DNA of 64,000 nt from Sandaracinus sp964481145 (GTDB lineage Bacteria; Myxococcota_A; Polyangia; Polyangiales; Sandaracinaceae). The stretch spans positions 48,814 to 112,813 of the forward strand of contig CAYZTA010000011.1 in NCBI GenBank assembly GCA_964481145.1, written 5' to 3'. The position numbers were made by a program, and so were the translations under genes. Positions within the stretch are counted from its first letter, which is position 1; each line of letters opens with the position of its first letter. Below, piece after piece: positions 50,101 through 59,170 of the stretch. A model generated the notes under the pieces. That model was not told where the DNA came from, did not search any database, and worked only from the letters and a program-made list of their open reading frames with translations.

Positions 50101-50844
50101 TCAGTGACGCCCTCGCACCTCGACGCGTCCTGCCCCACGCACTTCGACTCGACCAGGCCGGGGGGGCGTCACGACCACAGTCGGGGGTGTCGGGGGTGTC
50201 ATGACGATCGAAGGGCGCGGTGGAGCCACGACGACGGTTCGTTGCGGCTCCACCACCTGCGGTGAGCGCGCCTCGACCACGACGCGTGGAGGCCTCGGCG
50301 CTTCTACGGCGACGCGCGACGGAGGTGTCACCACCACTGTGTGAGGTTCGGCGACTGCACTGGAAGGCACGTCTGCTTGTACTGCCACGTTGATCTGAGG
50401 TGGCGACGGAGGAATGACCACGATGCGCGGCGCACGCACCTGGCGCGGCTGACCGCGCACCACGAGCCGCACCTCCGCAGGTGCAGTGGCCACCGGCTGA
50501 ACATCGACGCGCCCCGCGTACACCCGCCGCGACTCGTCCCATTGGAGCTGCACTTGGTGCGGGCGCCCATCATCTCCCTGGATTTCGACGTGCGTGACGT
50601 GTGCAGCTTCCTGCGGCATGGGCACGCCTTGCGCGTCGACGACGTAAGCTTCGACTTCGCCGCTGCCTTTGGCCACGAGCTCGATCCACGCATCATCCGC
50701 GGCGACCATCACTCCGCCATGCTGTGCAGTCACGGTGATGGCGCTCGTTGCCGCTGCGCTCACGGGTGGGGACGAGGCAGAATCTCCTCCACCACACATC
50801 TTCGCAAACGAGAGGAGCGCCATTGAGATCATCAGGAAGCGCAT
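50101..50844 (-). CDS. Pro/Val-rich secreted protein
   Basis: 247 residues. A short N-terminal hydrophobic stretch ends FAKMCGGG, a lipobox-like site of uncertain quality. Residues about 35-130 form a beta-domain (VEAYVVDAQGVPM, HVEIQGDDGRPHQVQLQW). The last 100 residues are a low-complexity tail of PPxPPxVVV and RVEVRG units with a basic end. Similar Pro-rich tails in myxobacterial envelope proteins span the periplasm. Function unknown. It lies between the lipid kinase gene and the peroxidase operon terminator. Confidence 0.6.
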   Translation of the reverse strand: MRFLMISMALLSFAKMCGGGDSASSPPVSAAATSAITVTAQHGGVMVAADDAWIELVAKGSGEVEAYVVDAQGVPMPQEAAHVTHVEIQGDDGRPHQVQLQWDESRRVYAGRVDVQPVATAPAEVRLVVRGQPRQVRAPRIVVIPPSPPQINVAVQADVPSSAVAEPHTVVVTPPSRVAVEAPRPPRVVVEARSPQVVEPQRTVVVAPPRPSIVMTPPTPPTVVVTPPRPGRVEVRGAGRVEVRGRH

Positions 50845-50916
50845 CGAACCTCCTTGGGAATGAGGAGCGTAACGCTGCTTGGATGGTCGATGGGCTGATT
50901 CTCTTCACATCACACG

Positions 50917-50956
50917 AAAAAAGGAGGAGGTACAGCCATAGGGCGACACCTCCTCC
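50917..50956 (-). terminator. Rho-independent terminator of the HiPIP-peroxidase operon
   Basis: On the minus strand a 9-bp stem, GGAGGAGGT/ACCTCCTCC, with a 16-base loop is followed directly by six T (50917-50922). It lies 31 bp after the stop of the peroxidase gene. Confidence 0.8.
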
Positions 50957-50987
50957 CATTCGCGCGCACATCGACGCGTCTCACCCA

Positions 50988-52010
50988 TCAGGGTGACGCA
51001 GCAGGCATCCGCGCATGGGGAGGAAGTTCCCCCGTAAGCGACTGTAGGAACGCCACGATCAGGCGCACCTGATCTGCATCGAGCTCGCGTCCAAGCTGAT
51101 AACGGCCCATCGCGCGCACTGCGTCATCCAACGTCTGCTGCGATCCATCGTGGAAATAAGGCGCTGTGAGCGCCACGTTGCGCAACGTCGGCACCTTGAA
51201 CAGATGACGATCGTTCTCCGCGCGCGTCACATTGAACCGACCCATGTCTGCATCCGTGACCGGCGTACCGCGATCTTCGAAATAAGAGCGTCTCACGAGG
51301 CTCATTCGTTGGTACATCGTGCCGCCGAGGTTCGCCCCGCGATGACAACTCGTGCATCCCACCTCTTGGAAGAGGGCAAGACCGCGACGCTCATCCTCGG
51401 AAAGCGCGCTCTGCTCACCGCGCAGATGACGATCGAAGCGCGAGGGTGTGACCAAAGAGCGCTCATACTCTGCGAGCGCGTTGGTGATGTTCGCTTGTGT
51501 CACGGCTCCTTCGCCGTAAATCGCAGTCATCTCCGCCACGAGCTCGGAATCTCCAGCGAGTCTCGCGACGACCTCGTCCCACACCGCCCCCATCTCGATG
51601 GGATTGGCCACGGGACCTTCGGCTTGTGCCTCGAGATCAGCGGCGCGCCCATCCCAAAATTGCACGAAATTCAAACCTGAATTGAGCACCGTGGGAGAGT
51701 TGATGGGCCCCACTTGCCCGCGAATCCCGACCGATGTCGGTCGCGGCTCAGCACCTCCGTGATCGAGCGAATGACACGTGGCGCACGAAATCGTTTCGTC
51801 ACCCGACAGGCGCGTATCGTGAAACAAACGGCGGCCGAGCGTCACTTTGCGCGCGTCCGTCTGCACGTCCGGCAAAGGCTCGAACGGAGAAGGTGCAGGT
51901 GCAGCCTCCACGATCGGCGCCGGCGCCGCGCTACCCGAAGGCTCCGAGGACGAAGAGCCACACGCCGAGCTCAAGAGCGCAACGGCGATCGCAATGGACC
52001 GTACCCGCAT
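50988..52010 (-). CDS. Di-haem cytochrome c peroxidase/MauG-family lipoprotein
   Basis: 340 residues from ATG 52010, which follows GAGGAG inside the end of the upstream gene. The lipobox LLSSAC gives a lipid-anchored periplasmic protein. The two haem-binding motifs are SCATCH (76-80) and GCTSCH (219-223). Family context is also visible in LGRRLFHDTRLSGD, INSPTVLNSGLNFVQFWDGRA and KVPTLRNVALTAPYFHDG. It reduces hydrogen peroxide, or oxidises a partner, using electrons from a periplasmic donor. The preceding gene encodes a HiPIP whose stop lies 4 bp before this start, a likely donor. Confidence 0.9.
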   Translation of the reverse strand: MRVRSIAIAVALLSSACGSSSSEPSGSAAPAPIVEAAPAPSPFEPLPDVQTDARKVTLGRRLFHDTRLSGDETISCATCHSLDHGGAEPRPTSVGIRGQVGPINSPTVLNSGLNFVQFWDGRAADLEAQAEGPVANPIEMGAVWDEVVARLAGDSELVAEMTAIYGEGAVTQANITNALAEYERSLVTPSRFDRHLRGEQSALSEDERRGLALFQEVGCTSCHRGANLGGTMYQRMSLVRRSYFEDRGTPVTDADMGRFNVTRAENDRHLFKVPTLRNVALTAPYFHDGSQQTLDDAVRAMGRYQLGRELDADQVRLIVAFLQSLTGELPPHARMPAASP

Positions 52011-52014
52011 CTCT

Positions 52015-52338
52015 TCAGCTCCTCGCAACGTAGCTCGAGCAGTATCCTTGCGGATTCACCGGCCCGATGTTGAGCGTGCAACCACCACAGGCATTGGGCT
52101 GCGAAGGTTGCGTATAGAAGTTACAGACTTCGCAGCGCTGGCTCGCATTCGGGGTGCGATCCACGTAGCTCAGCGCCTGCCGCTGCGTACGTTGTTCAGG
52201 CGTCAAGCCAGGCGGATTCGCGCAATCCAGCTCCCCACCACCACACGCCGAAAGGCCCGTGCTCGCACCGAGCACCACGAGACCCAGCGTCGCACCGCGT
52301 TCGAGAATCGCACGCCGACTCAGCTTCTTTGAATCCAT
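52015..52338 (-). CDS. High-potential iron-sulfur protein (HiPIP), lipoprotein
   Basis: 107 residues from ATG 52338 with a GGAGG site. The N-terminus SKKLSRRAILERGATLGLVV reads as a twin-arginine signal and ends LSAC (Cys32), so it may be Tat-exported and lipidated. The mature domain has ALSYVDRTPNASQRCEVCNFY and the closing GYCSSYV, with cluster ligands Cys69, Cys72, Cys87 and Cys100. Cys84 is extra. HiPIPs are small [4Fe-4S] electron carriers of the periplasm. Immediate coupling to a di-haem peroxidase gene suggests it feeds that enzyme, which is inference. Confidence 0.87.
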   Translation of the reverse strand: MDSKKLSRRAILERGATLGLVVLGASTGLSACGGGELDCANPPGLTPEQRTQRQALSYVDRTPNASQRCEVCNFYTQPSQPNACGGCTLNIGPVNPQGYCSSYVARS

Positions 52339-52401
52339 TTCGTTTCCTCCGTATATGTGCATTCGTACATGTGCATCGTGCACACGTCGCGCATCACTCG
52401 C

Positions 52402-53550
52402 CTAGGTCGTCCGGGAATCGAGCAGCCCAGAAAGATCTGGTCGCACAGCGGCGAGGCTCGCACCGATGGCCACCACATGCATCGGTTCGAGATCGAAGCG
52501 TGGTCTTCTCCCGAAATACGCCTGCACGTCCTCACGCAAGCCCGGCAGAGACGTACTGCCCCCCGCCAAGAACACAGCGTCGACATCGCGAACTTTGAGC
52601 CCCGCTTGACCGAGCACTTGGTCGCAAATGAGAAACGTACGTCGGATGAGAGCGCTCGTCCGATCACGAAGTGCGGAACGATCGATCGAAATCGTGGCCT
52701 GCATCGGCGCTGCCGGATCGACCGTGCCGATATCGATCGACACGCTTTCCTCGACCGTGAGTTGAATCTTCGCGCGCTCGACCTCGACGAGCAGACGCTC
52801 CCACACCTCGGTGTCACTCTTCAAGTCCCACCCGTGTTCGCGCAACATTCGATCACTGACGAACTCAGCCAAGGAGAAATCCACGTCGTCTCCTCCGAGA
52901 TACGCATCACCTCCATGCGCCACCACTCGAAACGGATATCGAGAGCAATCGACGATGGCGATATCGAACGTGCCTCCGCCCAAATCGTACACGACGCCAT
53001 AACGAAGACTGCTCCGAGCGAGGTACGCGATCGCGCTCGCGACCGGCTCCTCGATCACGCGAACTTGCGCAAATCCAGCTGCATGCACGGCTTCGAGCGT
53101 GGCCAACCGCTCAGCCTCGCCAAATGCCGCGGGCACGGTCACGACAGCCGAGAGCTGGGATGGATCCATCACCCCTGTCGAACACAACCCCCTCAGGACG
53201 AGGGTCGCGACGCCCGTCGGGGTCACGATCCCCGCGCGCGTCTTGAACGCAACCTGCCCCGCCGTTCCTTTCACCATCTCGACCGCACTGCGTTCGCGAT
53301 AGAGCGTCGCGGCCGCAGACGAAAAACGCCTGCCAATCACGCGCTTGGCGCTCGAAATCGTGTGGGCCGGATCATTGCCGCGCCGCTGACGTGCAAGCTC
53401 GCCAACGATTTCACCGCCAGCAGGAGGAAATGCCACTATCGACGGCAACAATCCATGTCCGCGCGTAAACGCTGCTGCGAGCGGCACGACGCTCCCGTGG
53501 GCTGCAGCGACGGTGTGGGTGGTCCCCAGATCAATCCCAATGGTTCGCAT
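52402..53550 (-). CDS. Stand-alone Hsp70-type ATPase (DnaK-like, no substrate domain)
   Basis: 382 residues carrying only the actin-like ATPase domain of Hsp70. Motifs: MRTIGIDLGTTHTVAAAHGS, VVTVPAAFGEAERLATLEA, VYDLGGGTFDIAIVD and DAVFLAGGSTSLPGLREDV. A DnaK substrate-binding domain and lid (another 250 residues) are absent, and the gene ends cleanly. Myxococcota have many such short Hsp70 paralogues with unclear partners. Divergent from cystathionine beta-synthase, with 220 bp between. A chaperone role cannot be assumed. Confidence 0.85.
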   Translation of the reverse strand: MRTIGIDLGTTHTVAAAHGSVVPLAAAFTRGHGLLPSIVAFPPAGGEIVGELARQRRGNDPAHTISSAKRVIGRRFSSAAATLYRERSAVEMVKGTAGQVAFKTRAGIVTPTGVATLVLRGLCSTGVMDPSQLSAVVTVPAAFGEAERLATLEAVHAAGFAQVRVIEEPVASAIAYLARSSLRYGVVYDLGGGTFDIAIVDCSRYPFRVVAHGGDAYLGGDDVDFSLAEFVSDRMLREHGWDLKSDTEVWERLLVEVERAKIQLTVEESVSIDIGTVDPAAPMQATISIDRSALRDRTSALIRRTFLICDQVLGQAGLKVRDVDAVFLAGGSTSLPGLREDVQAYFGRRPRFDLEPMHVVAIGASLAAVRPDLSGLLDSRTT

Positions 53551-53771
53551 GTCTCGCGTACTGCCCGCGTTCTATATCAGACCCCCGCGAGCTCGGGCAC
53601 AGGCGCATCAGTCCGGGTCGGCTTTTGCCAAAGCTTCGGAGCGCGTCGCGGTGTAGCACGTGACTGGACTTCGGTCCGACGAAAAACGCGACGGCCAGTG
53701 GGAGCCACGTGCGTCGGCTCGCATCGTCGAATAGAGTCCGGGCTTTCCACGAGGAAAGTGAGAAAATAGCC
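53551..53771. promoter_or_regulatory. Divergent promoter region, Hsp70-like gene and cbs
   Basis: 220 bp without a gene. It holds a small hairpin with a TTCG tetraloop (GGAC TTCG GTCC at 53666-53677) in the leader of cbs. No known riboswitch fold is recognisable. Confidence 0.4.
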
Positions 53772-55142
53772 ATGATGAAAGGTGCCGTCCCCAACATTCT
53801 CGGGGCCATTGGGCACACACCGATCGTGAAGCTCGAACGCCTGGGAAAGGACGTTCAGGCCGATATTTACGTCAAATGTGAGTACTTGAATCCGGGTGGT
53901 TCGATGAAAGACCGCATGGCCCTTTGCGTGATCGATCACGCAGAACGTCGCGGTGAACTCAAACCTGGCGACACCATCATCGAAGCCACCAGTGGAAATA
54001 CGGGCGCCGCGATCGCGATGATCGCAGCCGTGCGAGGCTACAAGTCCATCTTCGTCGTGCCCGACAAAACGTCTCCAGAAAAGATTTCATCGCTGCGGGC
54101 GTGGGGCAGCAAGGTCGTCGTCTGTCCAAGCGCAGTCGAGCCGGAAGATCCGCGCTCGTATCATCGCGTGGCCAAACGCCTCGCAGAAGAGAGCCCCCAT
54201 TCGTTCTACGCAAATCAGTATCACAACCCCGACAATCCGCGCGGCCACTACGAAGCGACTGGCCCAGAGATTTGGGATCAGACCCAAGGGCAAGTGGACG
54301 TGCTCGTGACGGGACTCGGGACAGGAGGGACGCTCATGGGAGCGGGGCTTTTCCTCAAAGAGAAAAAGCCCGAGCTCCAACTCGTCGGCATCGATCCCGT
54401 GGGCTCGATTTACTACGATTTCGTCAAGGGCGACCGTGTGACGCAGCCCTTCAAGTACAAAGTGGAAGGGATCGGTGAAGACTTTTTCCCAAGCACGATT
54501 GATTTCTCGAAGCTCGACGAAATCGTGCGCGTGGATGACAAAGAGTGCTTTCTCATGACGCGAGACCTCGTTCGACTCGAAGGGCTCTACGTCGGCGGGA
54601 GCAGCGGCGGCGCCGTCGCCGGAGCGTTGAAGTACGCGCAGCAAACGCAAAGAAAAGAGAACATCCTGGTCCTTCTTCCAGATGCTTCATCGAACTATCT
54701 ATCGACGATCTTCGATGACGACTGGATGAGAGAACATGGCTTCCTCGGCGAGAGCCATTTGGGTGTGGTTGGAGATCTCCTCAAGCACAAGACGGGCGAC
54801 ATCATCACGGCGTCGTCGCACGATCGGGTGCGTGACGTGATCTCGCGGATGAAAGCACACAGCATTTCGCAGTTGCCCGTCACCGACGAAGGCAAGCTCG
54901 TGGGCGCCGTCACCGAAGTCGATCTGCTTCGCTATCTGGTGAGCAGCGAGCAATCACTCGATTCACCCGTCGGTCCTCTCGTCGAAAACGATTACGCGAC
55001 AGTCTCACCGAGGACGAGCATCGAGAACTTGCAAAGTCTCTTTCTCGGCGCGCGCATGGCCGTGGTCACCGACGACGATACAATCATCGGCGTGGTTACG
55101 AAGATCGATCTGATCGATCACCTCGCCCGCATCGCGAGTTGA
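53772..55142 (+). CDS. cbs: Cystathionine beta-synthase
   Basis: PLP enzyme making cystathionine from serine and homocysteine in transsulfuration. 456 residues from the first of two ATGs (53772, 53775) behind GAGGAAAG. The PLP Lys is K46 in YLNPGGSMKDRMA, and the substrate loop is EATSGNTGAAIAM. The phosphate loop is TGLGTGGTLMGAG. The last 120 residues are two CBS domains (ITASSHDRVRDVISRMKAH, ATVSPRTSIENLQSLFLG), the regulatory module of eukaryote-like CBS. The haem-binding N-terminus of human CBS is absent. Cysteine synthase is the alternative but lacks CBS domains. Confidence 0.92.
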   Translation: MMKGAVPNILGAIGHTPIVKLERLGKDVQADIYVKCEYLNPGGSMKDRMALCVIDHAERRGELKPGDTIIEATSGNTGAAIAMIAAVRGYKSIFVVPDKTSPEKISSLRAWGSKVVVCPSAVEPEDPRSYHRVAKRLAEESPHSFYANQYHNPDNPRGHYEATGPEIWDQTQGQVDVLVTGLGTGGTLMGAGLFLKEKKPELQLVGIDPVGSIYYDFVKGDRVTQPFKYKVEGIGEDFFPSTIDFSKLDEIVRVDDKECFLMTRDLVRLEGLYVGGSSGGAVAGALKYAQQTQRKENILVLLPDASSNYLSTIFDDDWMREHGFLGESHLGVVGDLLKHKTGDIITASSHDRVRDVISRMKAHSISQLPVTDEGKLVGAVTEVDLLRYLVSSEQSLDSPVGPLVENDYATVSPRTSIENLQSLFLGARMAVVTDDDTIIGVVTKIDLIDHLARIAS

Positions 55143-55166
55143 TCGCCGAGCAGTCCGCCACACGCC

Positions 55167-56804
55167 TCACCGCGAGCGCAGATGCTCTCCATTCGCGGTG
55201 ATATCTGCGAATGAGATGCCAAAGCGCGCGAGATATTTCCGCACGCGGTCCGCATCGTTCGCCGAGGTACGACGCGCGCGGCTCGACGCAAAGAGCGTTC
55301 GTCCCGCTTCGGACAAGCTGCGGCTCTCTTCACACACACGGAGCACGTCTTCGAGCTGCACGCGGTCGAAGCGATCGAGCTCGGCCGCGTTCTCACCCAT
55401 AAGACGTGCGACGCGCTCTGCCGCCGGCTCCCTGCTTTCACCCTGCGCAGACCACGCACTCTCGAGTCGCGCGATCTCCGCTCCGACTGTGGCCACATCG
55501 ATGCGCCCCTTCGGGGCGAGCGTCGACATCCGCAACACAGCCGCTGACAAGTCGCGAAAGTTCGAAACCCAGCGCGCCTTTTTCGACACAGCAAATCGCA
55601 AGAACATTCGCCGCGCATCCGCGTTCATCGAGAGCACACGCTCCGCTCGTTCACTCGCGCGCTCGAGCTCGATATCGAGGTTCGGCTCGATATCTTCGGG
55701 TCGCTCGGCGAGCGAAGGGAGCACGAACGTCCACACGTCGATGCGCGCCAATAAATCCTCGCGAAATCCGCTTTCCGCAGCCTGCTTTCGCAAGTCACGA
55801 TTCGTTCCGGCGATCAGCTGAACATCGACCGACACCGGAGCATCTGCGCCCATCGGCAAAAAGCGCTTGTCCTCGACCGCGTGAAGCAACATCGCCTGCT
55901 CATCGACGCCGAGCTCACCGATTTCGTCCAAGAACAGAACCCCTCGATTCGCCGCGCGAAGGAGCCCCGCCCGCTCACGCTCGGCGCCTGTGAATGCGCC
56001 TCTCGTATGCCCAAAAAGCGTGCTCATCGCGGCATCGCCGCGCAGCGTCGCGCAGTTCACCTCGACCCATGGACCCAAAGACGTTTGGCTCCGCTTCTTC
56101 AGCTCGTAGATCCGACGTGCGAGCTGCGACTTGCCAGCGCCCGTCGGGCCCATGAGCAAGATCGGATCGCGCGTGCGCGACGCGACATGTTCGATCTCCT
56201 CGATCATCCGATTGAAACGCGCATTGCGCGTCTCGATCCCCGCCTTGAGAAAGCTGAGGCTCTCGGCGCGCTCACGTTCGAAGCGGGTTCGCAGAAGATC
56301 GTATCGCTCGAGATCGAGATCGATGATGTCGTAGCGCCCCGCCCTGCCTTCTCTCTTCGAGGGCGGCGAGGTTTGGATGAGCGCGCCGGGGATATGTCGG
56401 CTCTCGACCAGCAGGAAAAAACAAATCTGCATGACGTGAGAGCCCGTCGTGATGTGGACGAGATAGTCTTCCTTCTCGGGCTCGAATGAATGATCGCGAA
56501 CCCAATCGAGGAGCATTGCGTAGACGCGCTCGAAATCCCAAGGGTCTGGAATCGCCGTCGGGCGAAGAACGATCTCGGTCTCGGGCGAGACCTGCGCGAT
56601 GTCGTTTTCGATGGTCTGCGCGAGCGGCTCGAAGCGCGGATCGTAGAGCAACTCGAGCCGATCGATCAGGAGGTCATCGTGTTGAAAGAGTGCGACCGTG
56701 GGTCGCCAACGCTCCCATCGCGACGCCCCCTGCCCAGCGTCGAGCGTCGTCCCGAGCGCCGCAAACACCACCTTCTTCTTTCTGGACGAACGTGCCTTCG
56801 GCAT
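55167..56804 (-). CDS. rtcR: RtcR, sigma-54-dependent activator of RNA repair
   Basis: 545 residues. N-terminal CARF-like sensor (about 1-185) with VVFAALGTTLD and EDYLVHITTGSHVMQICFFLL, which in RtcR binds an RNA-derived ligand. The AAA+ domain has Walker A GPTGAGKS (219-226), the sigma-54 contact loop GAFTGA (269-274) and Walker B VLFLDEIGEL. A C-terminal winged segment binds DNA (VCEESRSLSEAGRTLFASSR, DADRVRKYLARFG). It is divergent from rtcB. The family activates rtcBA only when its sensor detects RNA damage. Confidence 0.95.
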   Translation of the reverse strand: MPKARSSRKKKVVFAALGTTLDAGQGASRWERWRPTVALFQHDDLLIDRLELLYDPRFEPLAQTIENDIAQVSPETEIVLRPTAIPDPWDFERVYAMLLDWVRDHSFEPEKEDYLVHITTGSHVMQICFFLLVESRHIPGALIQTSPPSKREGRAGRYDIIDLDLERYDLLRTRFERERAESLSFLKAGIETRNARFNRMIEEIEHVASRTRDPILLMGPTGAGKSQLARRIYELKKRSQTSLGPWVEVNCATLRGDAAMSTLFGHTRGAFTGAERERAGLLRAANRGVLFLDEIGELGVDEQAMLLHAVEDKRFLPMGADAPVSVDVQLIAGTNRDLRKQAAESGFREDLLARIDVWTFVLPSLAERPEDIEPNLDIELERASERAERVLSMNADARRMFLRFAVSKKARWVSNFRDLSAAVLRMSTLAPKGRIDVATVGAEIARLESAWSAQGESREPAAERVARLMGENAAELDRFDRVQLEDVLRVCEESRSLSEAGRTLFASSRARRTSANDADRVRKYLARFGISFADITANGEHLRSR

Positions 56805-56812
56805 ATCCCATA

Positions 56813-56828
56813 GGATAAATCATTATCC
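56813..56828. promoter_or_regulatory. Perfect inverted repeat between rtcR and rtcB
   Basis: GGATAA ATCA TTATCC, a 6-4-6 palindrome starting 9 bp upstream of the rtcR start codon. It lies about 53 bp upstream of the sigma-54 promoter. It may be an RtcR upstream activating or autoregulatory site, which is inference from position. Confidence 0.4.
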
Positions 56829-56880
56829 AAATGGCGCGACACAAAGACCTGTGAATCACGAATTCATTGAATTTTGCGAA

Positions 56881-56896
56881 TGGCACAAGCCGTGCT
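56881..56896 (+). promoter_or_regulatory. Sigma-54 (-24/-12) promoter of the rtc operon
   Basis: TGGCACAAGCCGTGCT matches the consensus TGGCACG-N4-TTGCA at 14 of 16 scored positions, with the essential GG and GC separated by 10 bp as required. The predicted start of transcription is near 56907, about 20 bp before rtcB. This fits control by RtcR. Confidence 0.75.
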
Positions 56897-56926
56897 TTGA
56901 GTCCATGCGAACATTCGAGGGAAATC

Positions 56927-58129
56927 ATGGACCAGACTCCCACCTATCACGAGCTTCACGGCGGCCTCGTTCCCATCAAGGCCTGGACGAACGGCGTCCC
57001 GGTCGAAGATCAAGCGTACGAGCAGCTGCGAAGGGTCGCGCTCTTGCCTTTCGTCCAGCCTCACGTCGCGGTGATGCCGGATGTCCACGTCGGGATCGGC
57101 GCGACGATTGGGAGCGTGATCCCCACCGTGGGCGCGATCGTGCCGGCGGCCGTGGGCGTCGATCTCGGCTGCGGCATGATGGCCGTCCGCACCTCGATGT
57201 GCGCGCGAGATCTTCCGGACTCGCTCTCTCAAGTGCGGGCATCGATCGAGCGTGTGGTGCCGGTTGGGCGCGCTGCATTCACCTCGCTCCCCAAGCGCAA
57301 CACCGCGGCGTGGTCGGAGCTCCGCCTCGAGTTCGAGAAGATCTGCGACAAGCACCCATCGCTCGCGCGCGGCAACACCGAAAACCAGCTCGGCACGCTC
57401 GGGACCGGGAACCATTTCATCGAGCTTTGCCTCGATGAGGCGGGCGACGTCTGGGTGATGCTGCACTCGGGCTCGCGCGGGGTTGGGAACCGCATCGGCA
57501 CCTTCTTCATCGAGCTCGCGCGACACGACATGGAGCGCATCGATGCGCGTCTTCCGCACCGAGACCTCGCGTATTTCCGCGAAGGGACCGAGCACTTCGA
57601 CGAGTACGTCGAGGCCGTGGGGTGGGCGCAGCGCTTTGCGGCCGAGAACCGGCGGCTCATGATGCACACGGTGATCGATGCCTTGCGTGAGCTCGAGGAG
57701 CTGCCGCCTTTCACCGCGCACCTCGAGGCGGTCGAGTGCCATCACAACTACGTCGCGTTCGAGCGGCACTTCGATCGCGACCTGATCGTGACTCGAAAGG
57801 GCGCGGTGCGTGCGGGGAAAGGTGAGCTCGGCATCATCCCGGGGAGCATGGGTGCGCGCTCGTTCATCGTACGTGGAAAGGGAAACGCTGATTCGCTTTG
57901 TTCGTGCAGCCATGGCGCTGGTCGCAAGATGAGCCGCACCGCGGCGAAGAAGCTCTTTTCGCTCGAAGAGCACGCCAAGGCGACCGAAGGTGTCGAGTGC
58001 CGCAAGGACGCCGACGTGATCGACGAGACCCCGGGGGCGTACAAAGACATCGACGCGGTCATGGCGGCGCAGTCGGAGCTCGTCGAGATCGTGCACACGC
58101 TGAAGCAAATCGTGTGTGTGAAAGGATAA
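56927..58129 (+). CDS. rtcB: RNA-splicing ligase RtcB
   Basis: Joins 2',3'-cyclic phosphate (or 3'-phosphate) RNA ends to 5'-OH ends using GTP and Mn. 400 residues from ATG 56927 with GAGG upstream. Motifs: MPDVHVGIGATIGSVIPT, GVDLGCGMMAV with the metal Cys, GTGNHFIEL, LHSGSRGVGN and the GMP-accepting His in CSHGAGRKMSR. Follows a sigma-54 promoter and precedes rtcA by 6 bp. Length and motifs are intact, so it should be active. Confidence 0.96.
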   Translation: MDQTPTYHELHGGLVPIKAWTNGVPVEDQAYEQLRRVALLPFVQPHVAVMPDVHVGIGATIGSVIPTVGAIVPAAVGVDLGCGMMAVRTSMCARDLPDSLSQVRASIERVVPVGRAAFTSLPKRNTAAWSELRLEFEKICDKHPSLARGNTENQLGTLGTGNHFIELCLDEAGDVWVMLHSGSRGVGNRIGTFFIELARHDMERIDARLPHRDLAYFREGTEHFDEYVEAVGWAQRFAAENRRLMMHTVIDALRELEELPPFTAHLEAVECHHNYVAFERHFDRDLIVTRKGAVRAGKGELGIIPGSMGARSFIVRGKGNADSLCSCSHGAGRKMSRTAAKKLFSLEEHAKATEGVECRKDADVIDETPGAYKDIDAVMAAQSELVEIVHTLKQIVCVKG

Positions 58130-58135
58130 GGTCCC

Positions 58136-59170
58136 ATGGAGACGCTCGAGATCGACGGCTCATCCGGTGAGGGTGGAGGGCAAGTGCTCCGCACGGCCCT
58201 CTCACTCTCGATGATCACGCAGAGGCCTTTTCGCATTCGGGGCATCCGAGCTCGTCGCGCGCGCCCAGGGCTCTTGCGACAACATCTCACGGCGGTCGAA
58301 GCGTGCACCGCGATATGCGGAGCGAGCGTGACCGGAGCGAGCCTCGGGTCGCTCGAGCTCTCGTTCCATCCTGGGCGCGCTGAGCATGGCGAGCGTCGCT
58401 TCGCGATCGGCACGGCCGGGAGCGCGGGGCTCGTCCTTCAAACGGCGGCTCTGGGTCTCTTGCGTACGCCTGGCGAGAGCCAAATCACCGTCGAAGGCGG
58501 CACCGAGAACCCGGCCGCTCCGCCCTCGGATTTCCTCGTTCACGTGTGGACTCCTGCCGTGCGCAAGCTCGGCATCGATGTCCATCTCGAAATCGAACGC
58601 CGTGGTTATTACCCTGCGGGCGGCGGACGCATCGCCTTCGCGATGCGGGTCCCCGAGCGGCTGACTCCCTTCTCGCTCTTAGAGCGAGGCGCCGCCGTCG
58701 AGCGCCGCGCGATCGCGCGTGTCAGCGCGCTCGCCGAAAACATCGGCCACCGCGAAGTGCACACGCTCCGCGGTGCGCTCGGTTTATCGCGCGATGAGAT
58801 CCAAGTCATCGAGGAGCGAAACCCCCGCGGCCCTGGCAACGTGCTCTCCTTGATTTGGCGCTGCGAGCACGCGACTGAGGTGTTCACGGCCTTCGGCGCC
58901 CCCGGAAAGAGCGCCGAGTCCGTCGCCGGGGAGCTCTCTGCCGAAGCTGCGCGCTGGGATGCGGCGAACGTGCCCGTGGGCGAGCACTTCGCCGATCAGT
59001 GCATCTTGCTGCTCGCGCTCGCCGGCGGCGGAGAGCTCCGAACGATCCGCCCTTCCCTTCACACCCGAACGCAGCTCGAGCTCATCCCGCGCTTTTTGCC
59101 CGTGCGCTTCGACTTGAAAGAAGAAGGTAGCGATATCGTGCGGATTTCGATCATCGATGTTCGACGATGA
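58136..59170 (+). CDS. rtcA: RNA 3'-terminal phosphate cyclase RtcA
   Basis: ATP-dependent conversion of RNA 3'-phosphate to 2',3'-cyclic phosphate, making substrate for RtcB. 344 residues: EIDGSSGEGGGQVLRTALSL at the N-terminus, the family LLRQHLTAVEA, VEGGTENPAAPPSDFLVH and the C-terminal VGEHFADQCILLLALAGGG, which carries the adenylylated His. The stop codon overlaps the start of the next gene by 4 bp. Confidence 0.95.
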   Translation: METLEIDGSSGEGGGQVLRTALSLSMITQRPFRIRGIRARRARPGLLRQHLTAVEACTAICGASVTGASLGSLELSFHPGRAEHGERRFAIGTAGSAGLVLQTAALGLLRTPGESQITVEGGTENPAAPPSDFLVHVWTPAVRKLGIDVHLEIERRGYYPAGGGRIAFAMRVPERLTPFSLLERGAAVERRAIARVSALAENIGHREVHTLRGALGLSRDEIQVIEERNPRGPGNVLSLIWRCEHATEVFTAFGAPGKSAESVAGELSAEAARWDAANVPVGEHFADQCILLLALAGGGELRTIRPSLHTRTQLELIPRFLPVRFDLKEEGSDIVRISIIDVRR

